Shown: positions 13,501-46,090, counted from the stretch's first letter. The stretch: DNA of 64,000 bases from Mugil cephalus (GCF_022458985.1 NC_061777.1:13605668-13669667); one strand, 5' to 3'. Numbers and translations: made by a program. Notes: generated by a model from the sequence alone, not told the origin.

Positions 13501-14994
13501 TTTATCTCTAGTCAAACTTAAAGGAGGCGTTGTTGAGTCACCGGGTGGAGTACCGCAGGATTTACCTTGCAGCCCTGGCAGAAGTAATGAATGGAGGTGA
13601 TTCTGCTTCACCCCGACATCTTCCACACTCGGCCCCACTGGAGGAGCCGGTTCTGCCAGAATGTCTGGACCTGTTGTTTAGGGACCTCGAAGAACAGAGG
13701 GGTGGGCCGGAGTTCCTGTCCCAGGCTCTGTATGCTGCTAGTCTGCTGCTTTACCAGTGGCCTGACTCCAGGTTTTTACTTTTTAAATGTGTCCTTTTTA
13801 TTACCAAGTCCTGCTCTGAGACGCTTCATCCCTCATTTCTGTCTTTCTTCTTGTCCCCGTCAGTCTAAAGGTTTCCATGTTGCAGCGGTGGTGCGGCGTC
13901 CTGGAATGCCAGCGGGCTCCGGACGTCTCCGAGGTGCTCAGGGTGGCATGTGCTGAAGCTCTGTGTGTAGCCGGAGTTCCACGAGTACACAGCACGCCGC
14001 CTGCCATCACCATCAGGTGTGAAGGACGTCCGGTCAAGTCGTTTCAAATGACGCACTGTAGTCGAAATGAATTCGTTAAAAAGTGCAAATCTTTCTGTTT
14101 TAGGTTGATCAACACAGCTCTTTACTTGCTGCAGGACCAAAGCCAGCAGGTGAGGATGAAAGCGGCCTGTTTTACCTCGAGTCTCCACCATGCAAGAAGA
14201 GGAGGGAGCCAGAGGAGAGTCTACTGCGTGCAGGTCAACCAGGCTCTGCCGCTGCTCCTGGACCTGCTGCTAGAGGAATGCTGGGATACTCCAGGAACGT
14301 TGGAGGTGCTTCTGTGTCACCTGCCTCAGTCCGACCTCAGATCTGTGTGGAAAGAGGCCTCAGAAGAGGGGTATGTTACCTCCTAGGAACCCATGTGATT
14401 GTACGAAAGAGCTTTTCATAAATGTGATTATTACTCTTTTATTCAGGCTGTCCAGTCTGTATGAGCAGGATGAGGCCAATGTGTTTGCAGAACCCTCGGT
14501 GATGTCTGCACACGTGCTACCGTATCTGCTGCAGATTGCCGAAAAATACTCTCAATCCTCTGCTCTGGCAAAGAGCTTGAATTTGTGGGTTGAGAGGAAT
14601 GCTGCACAGGTGCTAGAAGACCTTGTTGTTTGCAAAGAGCTTCAGCCAGGTACTGCGTTAGCATGTCGTATAAACAACAGCATGTGTCAAGTTCTTATGT
14701 GATGTAAGCTGTTTTCTAAGTTTATTTATTCTCTCTCTCTCACTAGCAGATACACTGACCCGGACTTGGCTGGCTCTTCTCATGGACCCCCGTTTCCACA
14801 GCACCCTGTGTGGCCTGATCACCCGGGCGACCTTTCTCCGCCGACTGCTGAAAACATCTGATAGCGTACCACGCGGCTGTGATGCTTCATCCGTGTACAT
14901 GAGTTTACGGGAAGTCCGTGATCTGCTCAGACAGAACGGTGTCCACTTTCCCTCCGCTTTAACAGCCGCTGTGACTGGAGGGCTGCCACCGTGA
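4594..14994 (+). CDS. thada: THADA-family protein (tRNA 2'-O-methylation regulator, DUF2428)
   Basis: THADA and yeast Trm732 partner the FTSJ1/Trm7 methyltransferase that 2'-O-methylates tRNA position 32. Exons: 4594-4760, 4858-5038, 5117-5203, 5287-5311, 5399-5547, 5656-5778, 5874-5994, 6130-6275, 6361-6445, 6516-6652, 6901-7098, 7181-7910, 8023-8175, 8319-8428, 8514-8674, 8759-8928, 9012-9176, 9276-9427, 9605-9745, 9830-9934, 10024-10224, 10323-10473, 10717-10969, 11482-11718, 11839-12043, 12847-13035, 13512-13771, 13864-14016, 14104-14370, 14447-14649, 14747-14994. They total 5673 bases, 1890 residues plus stop, with no frame break; human THADA is 1953. The protein is helical HEAT/ARM-like repeat throughout. 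The DUF2428 hallmark TRRAAGLP lies near residues 1116-1123, and VEGVSEFAR and a CWAMRNAALQL segment fit the family. Similarity to human THADA looks moderate, so a paralogue is possible. The exact start codon and the last acceptor (14747 or 14750) are the least certain points. Confidence 0.88.
9821..9840 (+). promoter_or_regulatory. CTCF-like motif at an exon boundary
   Basis: CCACACTAGGGGGCAGTGGA contains the CTCF core CACTAGGGGGCAG. It straddles the splice acceptor of the exon beginning at 9830, so part of the match is constrained by coding and splicing. Motif only. Confidence 0.3.
12105..12541 (+). mobile_element. degenerate Tc1-like DNA transposon, 3' portion
   Basis: This lies in the intron between the exons ending at 12043 and starting at 12847. 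Around 12280-12345 it retains the DNA for the TW-P-NSPDLNPIE region that precedes the last acidic residue of Tc1 transposases, but with stops and substitutions. It ends in a terminal inverted repeat, ggtcataatgttatgcctga (12512-12531), which also occurs near 15.95 kb and, in diverged form, near 28.4 kb. No intact transposase remains. The left boundary is approximate. Confidence 0.65.
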
Positions 14995-15752
14995 TGGGGC
15001 AGTGGAGTCAAAGCCTTGCTGCTGTGGCCCCAGTTAAAATAACCTGTAGATATTTTAGGGACGCTTATGACTAAGCATGTGAGGCCTTGAATGAGTGTTG
15101 CAGCTGCTGATGCTGCAGCACGCCAGGATTTGGGGAGGCTGACTGAGTTATGTAAGTGGCTGCAGTCGCTCCTCTTCGTCATCATTTCACTTGCTGCTCA
15201 GGAGAGAGATCCTGTAGACACTGAGGGCTGCTCTGATGTTCCAGAGGCCCCACAGCTACTTCTCTTCTCTAAATAACAGTTTGTAGGATTATTAATTTTG
15301 AGAATTTATTTATTTTTTTCATGCCGAGGCTCTTTCTGATTACCATCGCTCCAAGCTTAGTGGTCCTGTCTGCAGTTGTCCTGTATGTTTGCTGTGCCTC
15401 AGCACTGACTGCAGTGAAGCTCAGACTGATGCAGTGATGTAATCCAAACCGCATCTGGAGAAATTGGCTTCTTGGTTGCCAGCAGGGGAGTATAGTGTAT
15501 GGTTTAATGTTCCATTAGAGGCCTTCTGCCTGGATAAGGATAAGTGTCCATTTACCGACCACATGAGAGCTGACGATGATTGACTGGATCAGATAGAGAG
15601 CTGGCGGTTGCCCCGCAACAGCCCACACACTAGACCAGTCTGACATCATCAGATAGCCCACTGCTTGTGTTTGAGATGGGTGGCTTTCAGTACTAGACAA
15701 ACACTGGCATGAAATAGATGCCGTGAATGGCCATGTTAAGCTACTTATTAAG

Positions 15753-15974
15753 TGTACTCCGAGCAGGCACAACTTAATGACCAATGACAGGAGCGGGTAA
15801 ATAACACTGACCATGTTGTGACAATTCAGTGTTCTACTGGAACAAGCCTGATCCACAGAGCACCACCAGACACCCTCCGAAGGCCCATGTCATCTCTCTA
15901 ATGAGTCACAACTGTTTTTGAGGCCTGCACAATATTAGGAGGGTGGTCATAATGTTATGCCTGATCAGTGTATA
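15753..15974. mobile_element. Tc1-like MITE, about 220 bp, with 30-base inverted ends
   Basis: The left end, 15753-15782, is an imperfect inverted copy of the right end, 15945-15974 (ggtcataatgttatgcctga followed by tcagtgtata). The interior has no transposase and reads like an internally deleted Tc1 element. The right end is nearly identical to that of the relic at 12.5 kb. Confidence 0.7.
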
Positions 15975-16617
15975 TGGATCTTTCATAGATTTTCAGTTTA
16001 CCGGCGACCTACAATGTGCCTCAGCGCGTACCTGCACTATCTACGCAAGGTAAGATTATGCAACGGCTATGACTAGAAGCCGGTATTAATGATTCATACG
16101 TGGACCTTATGCAATGTGTTTCCTATGACCCAAGGTCCACACCTGCCGTTAACAGCTCTGTAAGATAAACTAGTGCCTCAAAGGAAACCACATGTGGTTC
16201 TTGTTGAGAACTTGATGCGAAACAAGCGGGATGATGGATAACGGAAGTTGGAGTCCTTAAAATGTTTTAAACATACCCGAAAATATAGGTGCAATTTTAA
16301 CGACCACATGACAGTATCTTCTGCTTCTATCCTAAAAACTTGGCTTGAGCGAGTTTAAGGAGAGCGGGGCTTGTGAACATCCTGCAGGCAAAGTGTGTTT
16401 ATAACAGGAAAATGACCATCTGGCTTTGTTAAAGCCTTCGCCATTGTGTCTGAGAGTGCTGAGTCTCTGGCCTCTCGGGTAAGCCTGTGTCCTGGTAATT
16501 AAATGATTAACTATGGCAACAGGGAACGTGGCCAAGTAGGTCCAGCCACTTTTATGGGGTGTGTCCCTACATGAATACAGACTCACTTTATGTGCACCAT
16601 TTGGAGCATGAAAGTAG

Positions 16618-16644
<27 letters not shown>
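16618..16644. repeat. poly(T) tract, 27 bases
   Basis: An uninterrupted run of T. It may be the reverse-strand poly(A) tail of an old retrocopy, but no adjacent retrocopy is recognisable. Confidence 0.9.
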
Positions 16645-16649
<5 letters not shown>

Positions 16650-16949
16650 GTGTTGTATTTCAAGTACCTGTCCGATCCTCAGTCTTATGGTTAAAAGAAA
16701 AAGTCAATAGCAGAGTGTGTTTTTTGTATTATTGTACAAATTAAATTATAATTAAAATCTGTCATTTTTATCAGTGGATTTAAATAACTTTATACTGAAT
16801 GCAATAAAGTCAACAACAGAGGTTGTGCTTAATGAATGTTATGTCTTGCATTTAATTTGTGCTGAGTGTTTTGGGGGGGGTTTTGTTTGTTACTAAAGCA
16901 CACTGCAAACAAAGGCTCTCTGCAAGCACTGTTCACTTCAAATGGACTA

Positions 16950-17540
16950 TTTCAATTAGAATAGAATGGAATAGAATAACCCCAACAGACTGCAGCATGA
17001 AAAAGAGCACTGGCAACCACTGACTGGTAGAGCATGAGTAGCATTTCACTGCACACGTTGAAGGATCTGAGGCCCCGAAGGAAGAAGAGTCGGCTCTGCC
17101 CCTTCCTGTACACGGCATCCGTGTTGTGTGTTGGCAGACCAGTCCAGTTTGTTGTAGTTCCTAAGTTCCTCTCGAACTTATAGGTTTGCACCTCTTCTAT
17201 GTCCAGGAGCTGTTGCTTAGACCTCCTATCTATGACCATTTCCTTGGACTAGGAGGTGTTCAGCAGCAGGCACTTCTTAGCGCTCCAGTCTCTGAAGGCC
17301 CTCGTCAGGTTCTTGTATTCCTCCTCCTGCCCCTTCCTGATACACGTCACAACAGCTGCATCATCAGAGTATTTCTGAATGTGGCAGGACTCAGACCTGT
17401 ACTTGAAGTTCGCCATGTACAGGGGAAACAGGGAAGGTGCCTGAACCGTCCCCACAGGAGCCCCCGCGTCGCTCACTGCCGTTGTTGATGTACCAGTTGT
17501 AGAACTGGTTGAACTCGTTGCAAAGCCAAGCCTTTACATA
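16950..17540 (-). mobile_element. non-LTR retrotransposon (LINE) reverse transcriptase fragment
   Basis: On the minus strand two overlapping frames carry reverse transcriptase blocks. These are a GAPVGTVQAP turn, then KYSDDAAVV (the YxDD catalytic motif), then RDWSAKKCLLLNTS. After a frame change come VIDRRS, the [11 protein letters not shown] segment and a VASALFHAAVCWG block. This order is the palm-to-thumb part of a LINE ORF2 common in fish genomes (CR1/L2/Rex1-like group; clade not resolved). It is 5' and 3' truncated and frameshifted, hence inactive. A sister copy in the opposite orientation lies at 47.3-48.2 kb. Confidence 0.8.
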
Positions 17541-18765
17541 CAAATATAAATGAATGTATTAGATACAGTGCTGAAAAATGATGATATAACTATGATTAAT
17601 ATTGAGGATGTTGTTTGCAGTGTTGTTAAATTGGATTGAATTAAAACACAAAAGTGTTTCTGTTATTTAGCCAGGCCCACTGTCTAAAATGGGTTTGTCA
17701 AAATAATGGAAACACGGGTCAGTGCTCATTCCCGGAATACAAAAAAAAAAAGCCAAATCAAAGTATTCCCCAAATTTGACTCATTGGATCAGCATTTAGC
17801 AATAGTTATAGGAGAAAAAAATGAGTTTTGTCCAGACCTTCGAAGCCCATCGAGAGGCGGAGTGTACCACACAGATGTTGTCCTGTGTTTGCTCTGGTGG
17901 TTTCCTGAAAACTGGGTGAACAGCATCTGTTTGAAAAGTGGCTTAGTGAACACTGACTGAGTCACGCGTGCTGGCTGCCCTCTTTACATATCCGCCAACA
18001 AAGACACCGGGCCCCCCTTATGCTTTTGAGCACACAGCCCAGGCCAACCAGGGGCAAACACTATTGGCAGCTGCCTTTTTATCACCCTCTGCAGAATCTA
18101 CTCCTGACTAAAGCCAGCGGACAAACAGGCCTCCTGGAGAGGAGAGGGAGCCTGGGAAACAGGAAGACGGGAGACTGGGTCTGGACAGATGCCTCCAGCA
18201 CTTGGAGCCAGATAAGACTCTGCAGGGATTATAATGAGAAAGTAATGACTCAGGATATTTGAAAATGAAAACGGAGAGTGGCTATTTAAGGACAGAAAGT
18301 GTAATCTGGGGCAGAAAAGGCAACAGAATCAGCGTGGATTAATGAAGTCGCAGAGTGATTGTCTTGTTCCCTTCGTATTTTAAACAAAAGTAAACAAACG
18401 TCTTTGAGTTTGCACGCTCGCATCCGTCGAGGCTGCATGCGCTGACGTTTTTCAACTGAGCTCTTTTCACGAGCGAGAGACAGAGACAGACAGACAGAAG
18501 GAACCTGGTGAGGCTTTAGGACCTCGAGGTTTGTACTGCAAAGGACAGCTCCTCCTCCACCGAAGGCTGTTTACGAAGAAAGCTCAGCTCCTCTGACAAA
18601 AACAAGGGCTGCGACCCCAGCGAGAGGAGCAGTGTGTCTGATGCACATTGGGCACAGGCTCTTCCTCCATTTATTTTTATTTTAAAAAAACAAACAAAAA
18701 AAAAAACATTTTGTGCTTACATTTGTGGGTTTTTTTTGTCGCGTTAGAGGGGAAAAAGACGCACA
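17541..18765. other. non-coding upstream region of pik3ip1
   Basis: No coding exon recognised. The last 300 bases are GC-richer with purine-rich (gacagacagac, gagagg) stretches and probably hold the pik3ip1 promoter and 5'UTR. No TATA box at a clear position. Confidence 0.4.
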
Positions 18766-23896
<5,131 letters not shown>

Positions 23897-25385
23897 GCTG
23901 ACGTGTAGTCCCCTGAAACAGGAGGATTGTGATGTTCTGTTTTTTTTTTTTTTTTTGTGGACCAAAACACTCCCATCTTCCCGTCCTCCTTTCCACTTCT
24001 TTAAGTAGGCTTGTTTTTTCAAGGAGCAGGGGAGCGGCGGCATCTCCAAAGACTTGAGCTGAATGCTGTGCCCATTGTGTCCCTCCTTTTTTTTTTTTTT
24101 TTTTAAGCACGTGAGGCACAAGCAAGATAAGCTGACACACACACACAATGAACAACTAGAAACCGTTAAGGTGGATCCGTTGTTAATGAAGACGTCCACA
24201 TTTGATACTTTTTTGTAGCAGAGAAAATAAGACGACAGGCTGTCCCCTCGGAGAAAACAGCACAAATGTATCTTTTCAAACGGATCTTGACTAGTCAGTG
24301 TTTATATTAGCGTGTCATGAAACCGATTCTTTGTGAAGAAATGGTGTTTGGAATGGGGGAAATGTTCATAACCTTTTGTTTTTCACAGGAGGTGCGGTTA
24401 TATGTTGAATACGTGGTCAATTTTGATGTCGGCCCGCTGGCTGTGCCGAGGGTAAAACACGGACCAGAGGCGTGTATGTATAAAGACTGTATGTATAAAG
24501 TCTCGGAGACACACTGGTGACACAGATGTGTGTCCTAAAATAGCCGTCCTCCTCTGAGACAGGATGAGAGAGCTCAAAAAAGGCCCACGAAAGACGAGGG
24601 GAGGCCTCCCGAATCCGTTACTGCCTTAGCATGATACTTCTGAATGTATTCGTTTGTCTCTTCGTGGAGGTCACTTCAGTTTTAAAAGTATTGAAGACAT
24701 GAAAGAAGACTTACCCTACTCTTCCACAGGTTAAGGAATGACAGGAATAATGCAGAGAGCTCTCACGATGCACGAGAGACAGTAGTTAGTCCTCAGGACA
24801 TAATAGCACTGCCACCACACGGAGCAGATGCGAAAGGCGTGTGTTGAAGAAGTGCTGAAGAAGCCTGGTGCCTAGATTAGATTCAGACATTTGTTACACA
24901 TTGGATGCTTCTCAGTAGAAACCCGAATGGTGTCGAGTAGAAAACAAATTTAATTTGCATAAAACACAAAAAAAAAAACATGAATGCATGGTTACTTGCT
25001 CTATGTTTGTCAGTCGGGACGGTTTTTCTTGCATCTTAACAACTATTCATTGAAAAATACTTTTCTTGAAAAGAAAAAAAAAAAAAGCTGCCTGAAAATA
25101 GAAACCATCGTACCCAGAAGGTTTTAGTTAGCGATGCACTGTTACTTCTCCTTTTACCGTTACATCACTCCAGACAATCTTGTTTTTGTGATAGATCCAC
25201 GTCACTGGTAATCTTTGATTGCTGCTTTTATTATTTAAAGGTGTCCATGTGCTGGCTGTAACTATTTTCATCATGATAGTGTTTAAAAATACCGTTGTTC
25301 TGCTTCTGAATTTTAGTACTTACTTGTATTTGTATGAATGCAGGTTTTCACTGTTGAGACTGAAATAAAACTTCAAACACAGACA
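23897..25385 (+). other. pik3ip1 3'UTR with poly(A) signal
   Basis: From the TGA at 23894-23896 to an AATAAA at 25364-25369. The UTR has two T-runs (near 23940 and 24085). Length and position suit a single terminal exon. Confidence 0.6.
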
Positions 25386-26060
25386 ATAATGTGTCATGTG
25401 ATTCTTAATGGTGAAAATGAATGAGGAGGAATCCACCCTCTCAAAGACAACGCAATAAACAACAACAGGGACGCTTGGGCTTATTATTGGAGGTGGGTTC
25501 ACCGATGCACTTTGCATCAGCTCCCTCTGTTGGCTATTTAATTATTGGCGTCATGTTTAAGTTAAGACTGTAAGATGAGGGGAAAAGACATTGTCTAAAT
25601 TCTTAACAGCTAAAAAACAAAAAACAAAAAAACAGTAATATGAAATCTGCTTATTTGTGGTTGTTTCAGTTTTAAATTTGAAGACCTTATTTCAGAATAC
25701 TCACTGTTTATGGTTATTTTTTAAGGCTGCAGACATTAAAAAATACACACTTCAGTAGGTTTAATGATAAAATACTTAGTCAATGCAATTTTTCGTATAA
25801 AATTAGCTTTAATGTGGCTAGCTGTAAAAAAAATAATATTTTACAGGTATGTTATGAAAAAGACAAAAGCAGACAATATGGAGTTGTGTGCAATGATACT
25901 TTTTTTAAATTTTTAAATCAGTATCCTCACAAATGAGATTTTAGATTTCTGTGAAGCGATCGCTTGCAGAAAAACTAAGGAAAAAACCTTTACTGACATT
26001 ATTAATTCTGAATTGTCGTGTGCGCCACGCATGATTCAATAATGGTAAGGCATCAGTCAG
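25386..26060. other. tail-to-tail spacer between pik3ip1 and limk2
   Basis: AT-rich DNA of about 0.7 kb between the two opposed poly(A) signals. No gene or recognisable repeat. Confidence 0.5.
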
Positions 26061-26071
26061 CTTTCTGAGGT

Positions 26072-26981
26072 TTTATTTATGAAACACTACAGTGATATAA
26101 ATAACAGTGGTTACAACTGATCGTCAGTACCTCGCATGATGATAGCAAAAAAAGGAAGGCAACAAACGTCCACAGTTGACGAAATGTCAAAAAAAAAAAA
26201 TCTACAAATCTAGAGTTCCCATTAGAAAAATGAAATCAAATTAGAGGTATAATATGTACATAATTATATACACTTCTTAAGAAAACAAAACCACTCTGAC
26301 TGTACAAAGCAGGTTGTTATATGATTTTGTCCTGACAATTATTTAAAACAGTCATACGTTTCCAAAGAGCTCTCTTGTCCTAAATAGTGTTCGTCATCAC
26401 TGTGAGAAATCAATTAAAGTCATTAGAATATAAAGAAATGAGAACAGAGCTGCTTGGAAGTGGTTTTCCTCATGCCCTGCTCTGATTTCTGGGTCGCCAA
26501 TCAGCGGGATCTTTGTTTTCTCTGCTGCTGAAGTCAAGTAGAGCCACGTTCGGTTAAGGACTAGCCGATGCATGCCCTCACGCAGCAAACAACAACAACA
26601 ACTTCAGAGGAAGGAAAACAAAACTGCTGCGGCCTCATAAATACGCTGCTGTACAGAATAAAAACCAAGTAAAGTTACATTTTGATCACAGTAAACATTA
26701 AAAACACCCATGTGTGCATTGAGAGACGGCATAGACGGGTAAGAAAAATTAGTAACTAACACTTGTCGTTTTGAAATGTGTCTTTTTCACTCTGATTGCA
26801 GTTTGCTGGTACTCAGAGTTATGGTCCCACACAGGGAGACTGGTCCAGCTACCTAAGGTTATCCAGTTCTAAAATGGCTCACGTTCAACACTATTTTTCC
26901 TCTTTTTCTCATCCACAAGTATTAGTGCAGCAGTTCAGAGGCATCACAAAAGGTAAAGAGGGACCGAACGGGGTGCAAGTG
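26072..26981 (-). other. limk2 3'UTR with candidate poly(A) signal
   Basis: On the minus strand an AATAAA (plus-strand tttatt at 26072-26077) lies about 0.9 kb after the limk2 stop codon. No alternative coding use was seen. Confidence 0.5.
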
Positions 26982-42529
<15,548 letters not shown>

Positions 42530-42950
42530 CTCCTTTCCGAGAGTGTCGTCGATATTCACGTCCTTTTACAAACCTCTCATACTGCAGCAGGAGAGCTGTC
42601 ATGTGTCGCTTCAAACCCTCATTCCCGTCCAACACTCCCAAACTCCGAGCTCTGACTACAGCAGGAGTGAACCACAAACCTCTTCAAACCTCCAAAGAAA
42701 AAAAGAAAAAATCTGATTCCTCTTGGACGGAGCAGCTTTCTTTGGTGCCGCTGGCAGGATAACTGACGTAATGCAGTCTCCAAATTCCTGTACGGAGAGC
42801 GGAAAGGCTCAACAGCAGCACCTGGAAGCAGGAGAGGGCCGAGGCTTGGCCCCAGACTGGGAGGAGAGCAGCGGTGGCGCCATCTACTGTCACCGTGGCT
42901 GCACTGCACCTTGATTGTGTGAGAGGAGATTTACACATTAACGTTTAACA
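42530..42950 (-). promoter_or_regulatory. limk2 5'UTR and promoter region
   Basis: A locally GC-richer segment immediately upstream of the limk2 start codon, before composition drops sharply to AT-rich after 42950. No TATA box is evident, as is usual for a broadly expressed kinase. Transcription start not determinable. Confidence 0.4.
42876..42890 (-). promoter_or_regulatory. CTCF-like motif, reverse orientation
   Basis: The minus strand reads ACAGTAGATGGCGCC, matching the CTCF core CCASYAGRKGGCRS at nearly all positions. Located about 350 bases upstream of the limk2 start codon. Motif only. Confidence 0.35.
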
Positions 42951-44660
42951 AATCATATTTAACACGCCTATTATCTTTGGAGTCAGTTTGTCCTCATTTA
43001 TTATGGACACCGACACAGACACTGGCCGGACACAATATATGTTATTATTATTATTATTATTATTATTCATTATTTATTTATTTATTTTTTATTATTATTA
43101 TTTTTGAAGGTTTAAATTGCTGGTGTCCAATTGACACCAAGGAAAGAGTTAGAAAAATTGCAAGTAATATGAGGATTAAAAGATCTCAGATTCATAATTT
43201 TTCTTCATTGTTTATACAATCATAGTTAAATAAAATATTAAAGTATTAATATTATATAAATATTATAATATTATATGTTTTGCTTCTTTCTTTGCAAAAA
43301 TATACAAGTTCATATTTGTTACTATTTAATGACAAGGACAATATGGTAACTTCACTGACTATGAAAAAAAAATATTAAAAGTAAATAAGTCTTTTCATGC
43401 CCAAAGAACTTTAATTTCAATGAGAATGACTATAAAGGGTTAAATACAAACATGTTTCAGTTATTTAGCCAAAATGATGACGATTTAATCCAAATAAAAA
43501 CGCAGTTTGAGCAACAACTCTCTGATTTGGGGCAGAACTGTTATATTTGAATAAATCTGTTTTCTCTAGTGTTCCTAATAAACTGGCATACATCGTATTT
43601 GTTGTAGTTCAGTCTAACTGCAAAAACTAAACATGCATTAACCTTCACAAAGTTAGCATTTATTTAAGGGATGCATCCAACTATCCTGGATTTAGTGAAG
43701 AATACCAAATAAACTGGAAGCTAAGCTGTATTTTTTAAAAATGAGTCCTATTGGTTTTAGATATTTTACCCTCCTTGAGTTTTCTTTTATTAACCTATTT
43801 GTTTTTAATTTGAAGAAAACATGTTTAAAGCTCAAGGCACAGCATGCCTGTGTAAGCAAAGTTGTCACCAAAATGCCTCTAAATGTCTGATATCAGATTA
43901 TTTAATTATATTGGCCATGAATTTACTAACACAAATGTCTAGTTGCATTCTCAAACCTCAAACAAGCAAAATAACTTTGCCAATACGCTGAAAACTGACC
44001 TGTAAAACTGTCATATTTAAAACCTCACGTATAAAGTTAAGGCTATAATTAAATATCAACAGCAGTCTGTTCATAATTGAAGAATTACTGTTTCAAAAAT
44101 GTTTCCCGGTAAAGAGAGATCCGTTTCTGCAGTGTCAAATCATTCCCTGTAACAGGCGGTTTATACTATTTATGACTTTTGCTTGGTGAACCGGGGCAGC
44201 CAGCTGCCACTTTTAGCAGTCTGGCAAGCTGGAGTTACCTATGTTGTCATCAATAAATGCAAATGAATTGTGTTGCAGCAGTTATTGAAGGAGGTTAATT
44301 AAGAGCAGTGGTGTTGCTGATAGACAAGGAAAGCCAGTTGGACCAGTCAGTGCTGCATTGTTTAGTTTATTCACTCAGGTCGTTAGAATAGTTAGAATTG
44401 CAGATCAAAGTTAGGCGAAACTGCAGCTGTATGGACAAAGCTGATGCTAGCTGAGATTGAAATCAAAGGTTTTCAAAACAGTTTGAATGTATGTTACATA
44501 AGAGTTAGACAAGATCTGTACAATTCGGGTCAGGTTTCGGGTAAGACACTTCCTCAGTAAAGCACAAAAGAAAGCATGTCTGTGAAATGCGCAGGGATTT
44601 TGTCTTGTAAAGTTCCATTCAGTCTAAATCTCTGCTCACTTAACAGTGGACCGACCACTG
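42951..44660. other. AT-rich intergenic DNA
   Basis: No coding exon seen. Contains the ATT microsatellite at 43040-43108 and otherwise unstructured AT-rich sequence. Confidence 0.5.
43040..43108. repeat. (ATT)n / (TTTA)n microsatellite
   Basis: Runs of tta and tatt units, about 70 bases. Confidence 0.9.
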
Positions 44661-44664
44661 ACAA

Positions 44665-45134
44665 TTAGTGATGGGTGATACTGGGCATTTTGGTATCGAT
44701 CCGAAACCAAGTAAATACGGGGCTAGTGTCGCCGTCATGAATAACTTCGTAATTTTGCATTTAGTTAGTTGATTATGATTATGATAAAACATAGGACAGA
44801 TATTTTTAATCATTTATCCATTAAGTAATTACAATACAAAACAACAAAACAGTGTAAAACTAGCATCAGTGCCAGCTGTGCGTTGCTGCTGTGATGCTAG
44901 GATTTGAGTGTCAAACTTCATGTCCCACCTTTTGTTACAGGTTAGGACCGAGAAGCTCTTGACGTGCACAGATTTGGAGAAAAGCTGCGTTCACATGAAC
45001 TCTGTGAGGAGTAATTTGCTGGACGAAGAGAAACGATAACGGAAGGAGTATCGATCTCATCACGCTGGTATCGAACCAACACAGATACTAACAATTCTAT
45101 CGATATGATCGATATTTAGATCGATACGCCCAGG
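44665..45134. mobile_element. TIR element copy A (TATCGAT-rich ends)
   Basis: Starts near tgatactgggcattttggta followed by tcgatccga, and ends tttagatcgatacgcccagga; the two ends form imperfect inverted repeats built on ctgggc and tatcgat. Interior segments (ttagttgattatgattatga; gctgctgtgatgctaggatt; ggaccgagaagctcttgacg) recur in the same order in the adjacent copy B. No intact transposase. Probably a non-autonomous DNA transposon; superfamily unknown. Confidence 0.6.
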
Positions 45135-45149
45135 ACATATGCAGCTACT

Positions 45150-46090
45150 ACTGGGCGATACTGGGCATTTGGTATCGATCCGATACCAAATGAATAATGG
45201 CTAGTGACGAAGATAGTGATACCGATAGTTTTCGTCATGCTCACTGAATAATTTCGTAATTTTGCCTTTAATTAGTTGATTATGGTTATGATAAAATACA
45301 GGACAAATGTTTAGGTAAATAAACCGGCTTCTCTTACTAATTGCAGTATAAAACAATTTATAAAACAATTACATGTTTAGTCGTCAGCTGAGAGAGTGTG
45401 TGTGCATCTCGGCACGAAATGCAAAATAGAGGACAGACTCTTTTTAGCCCTTCAAACCCGAGCAGATCTCAGCGATCTGTTAAAGTAAGCGGTTTTTGAA
45501 TTACTGTAACTCACAATGATTTGTTATGTTGTCAAAATTGCATACGATTGTTTTCCAGTCATTAGTGCAAAATAAGAAAAAGAAACAATTTAACAAAAAT
45601 ATAAATATAACAATATGAACAACACAACAACAATGGAAAATAAAATCGGTAACAGTAGTCAGTTAAGCAAATAAGTAAACAAAACCAATATTTTAGTAAT
45701 ATAAAAATTGCTCAAAGAGAGAAATGGTGGCTCAATAATTTTCCACCATAGAAGCGAGTCTGTATCCGGTGTAGTTGTCTTCCGAATACCGACGCATTTC
45801 AATAACGGCATCAGTTCTAGCTGTGCGATACTGCTGTGATGCTAGAATTTGAGTATCAAACTCTGTCCATATCCAAGTTTTAATACAGGTGAGGATGGAG
45901 AAGCTCCTGTCGCGCACCGACTCGGAGAGAAGCCGCACTCGCATAAATTCTGTGACAAGTGATTTGCTGGACGTATAAATGACAAACTGTAACAAAAGTA
46001 TCGATCTAAGCACGCTGGGATCGAGCCGATACCGATGCTGACCTTGGTATCAATAGTATCGATATTTGGATCGATACGCCAGTCCTAGCA
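45150..46090. mobile_element. TIR element copy B, longer (tandem with A)
   Basis: Same ends as copy A (cgatactgggcatttggtat at left; tttggatcgatacgccagtc at right) and the same ordered interior blocks. It has about 450 extra bases in the middle, so A may be an internal deletion of B. A 93-codon minus-strand frame at 45732-46013 has no domain I recognise and may be a transposase remnant or chance. Confidence 0.6.

Larger units (their letters stand above)
14995..16808 (+). other. 3' flank of the THADA-family gene with candidate poly(A) signal
   Basis: No coding sequence is seen after the stop at 14992-14994. The first clear AATAAA on the plus strand is at 16803-16808, which would give a 1.8 kb 3'UTR containing a Tc1-like MITE and a T-tract. 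A shorter UTR using a variant hexamer cannot be excluded. Confidence 0.35.

Noticed and set aside
45732..46013. 93-codon minus-strand frame as a possible gene
   Set aside because: Lies inside TIR element copy B; no start context or domain. At most a transposase remnant.
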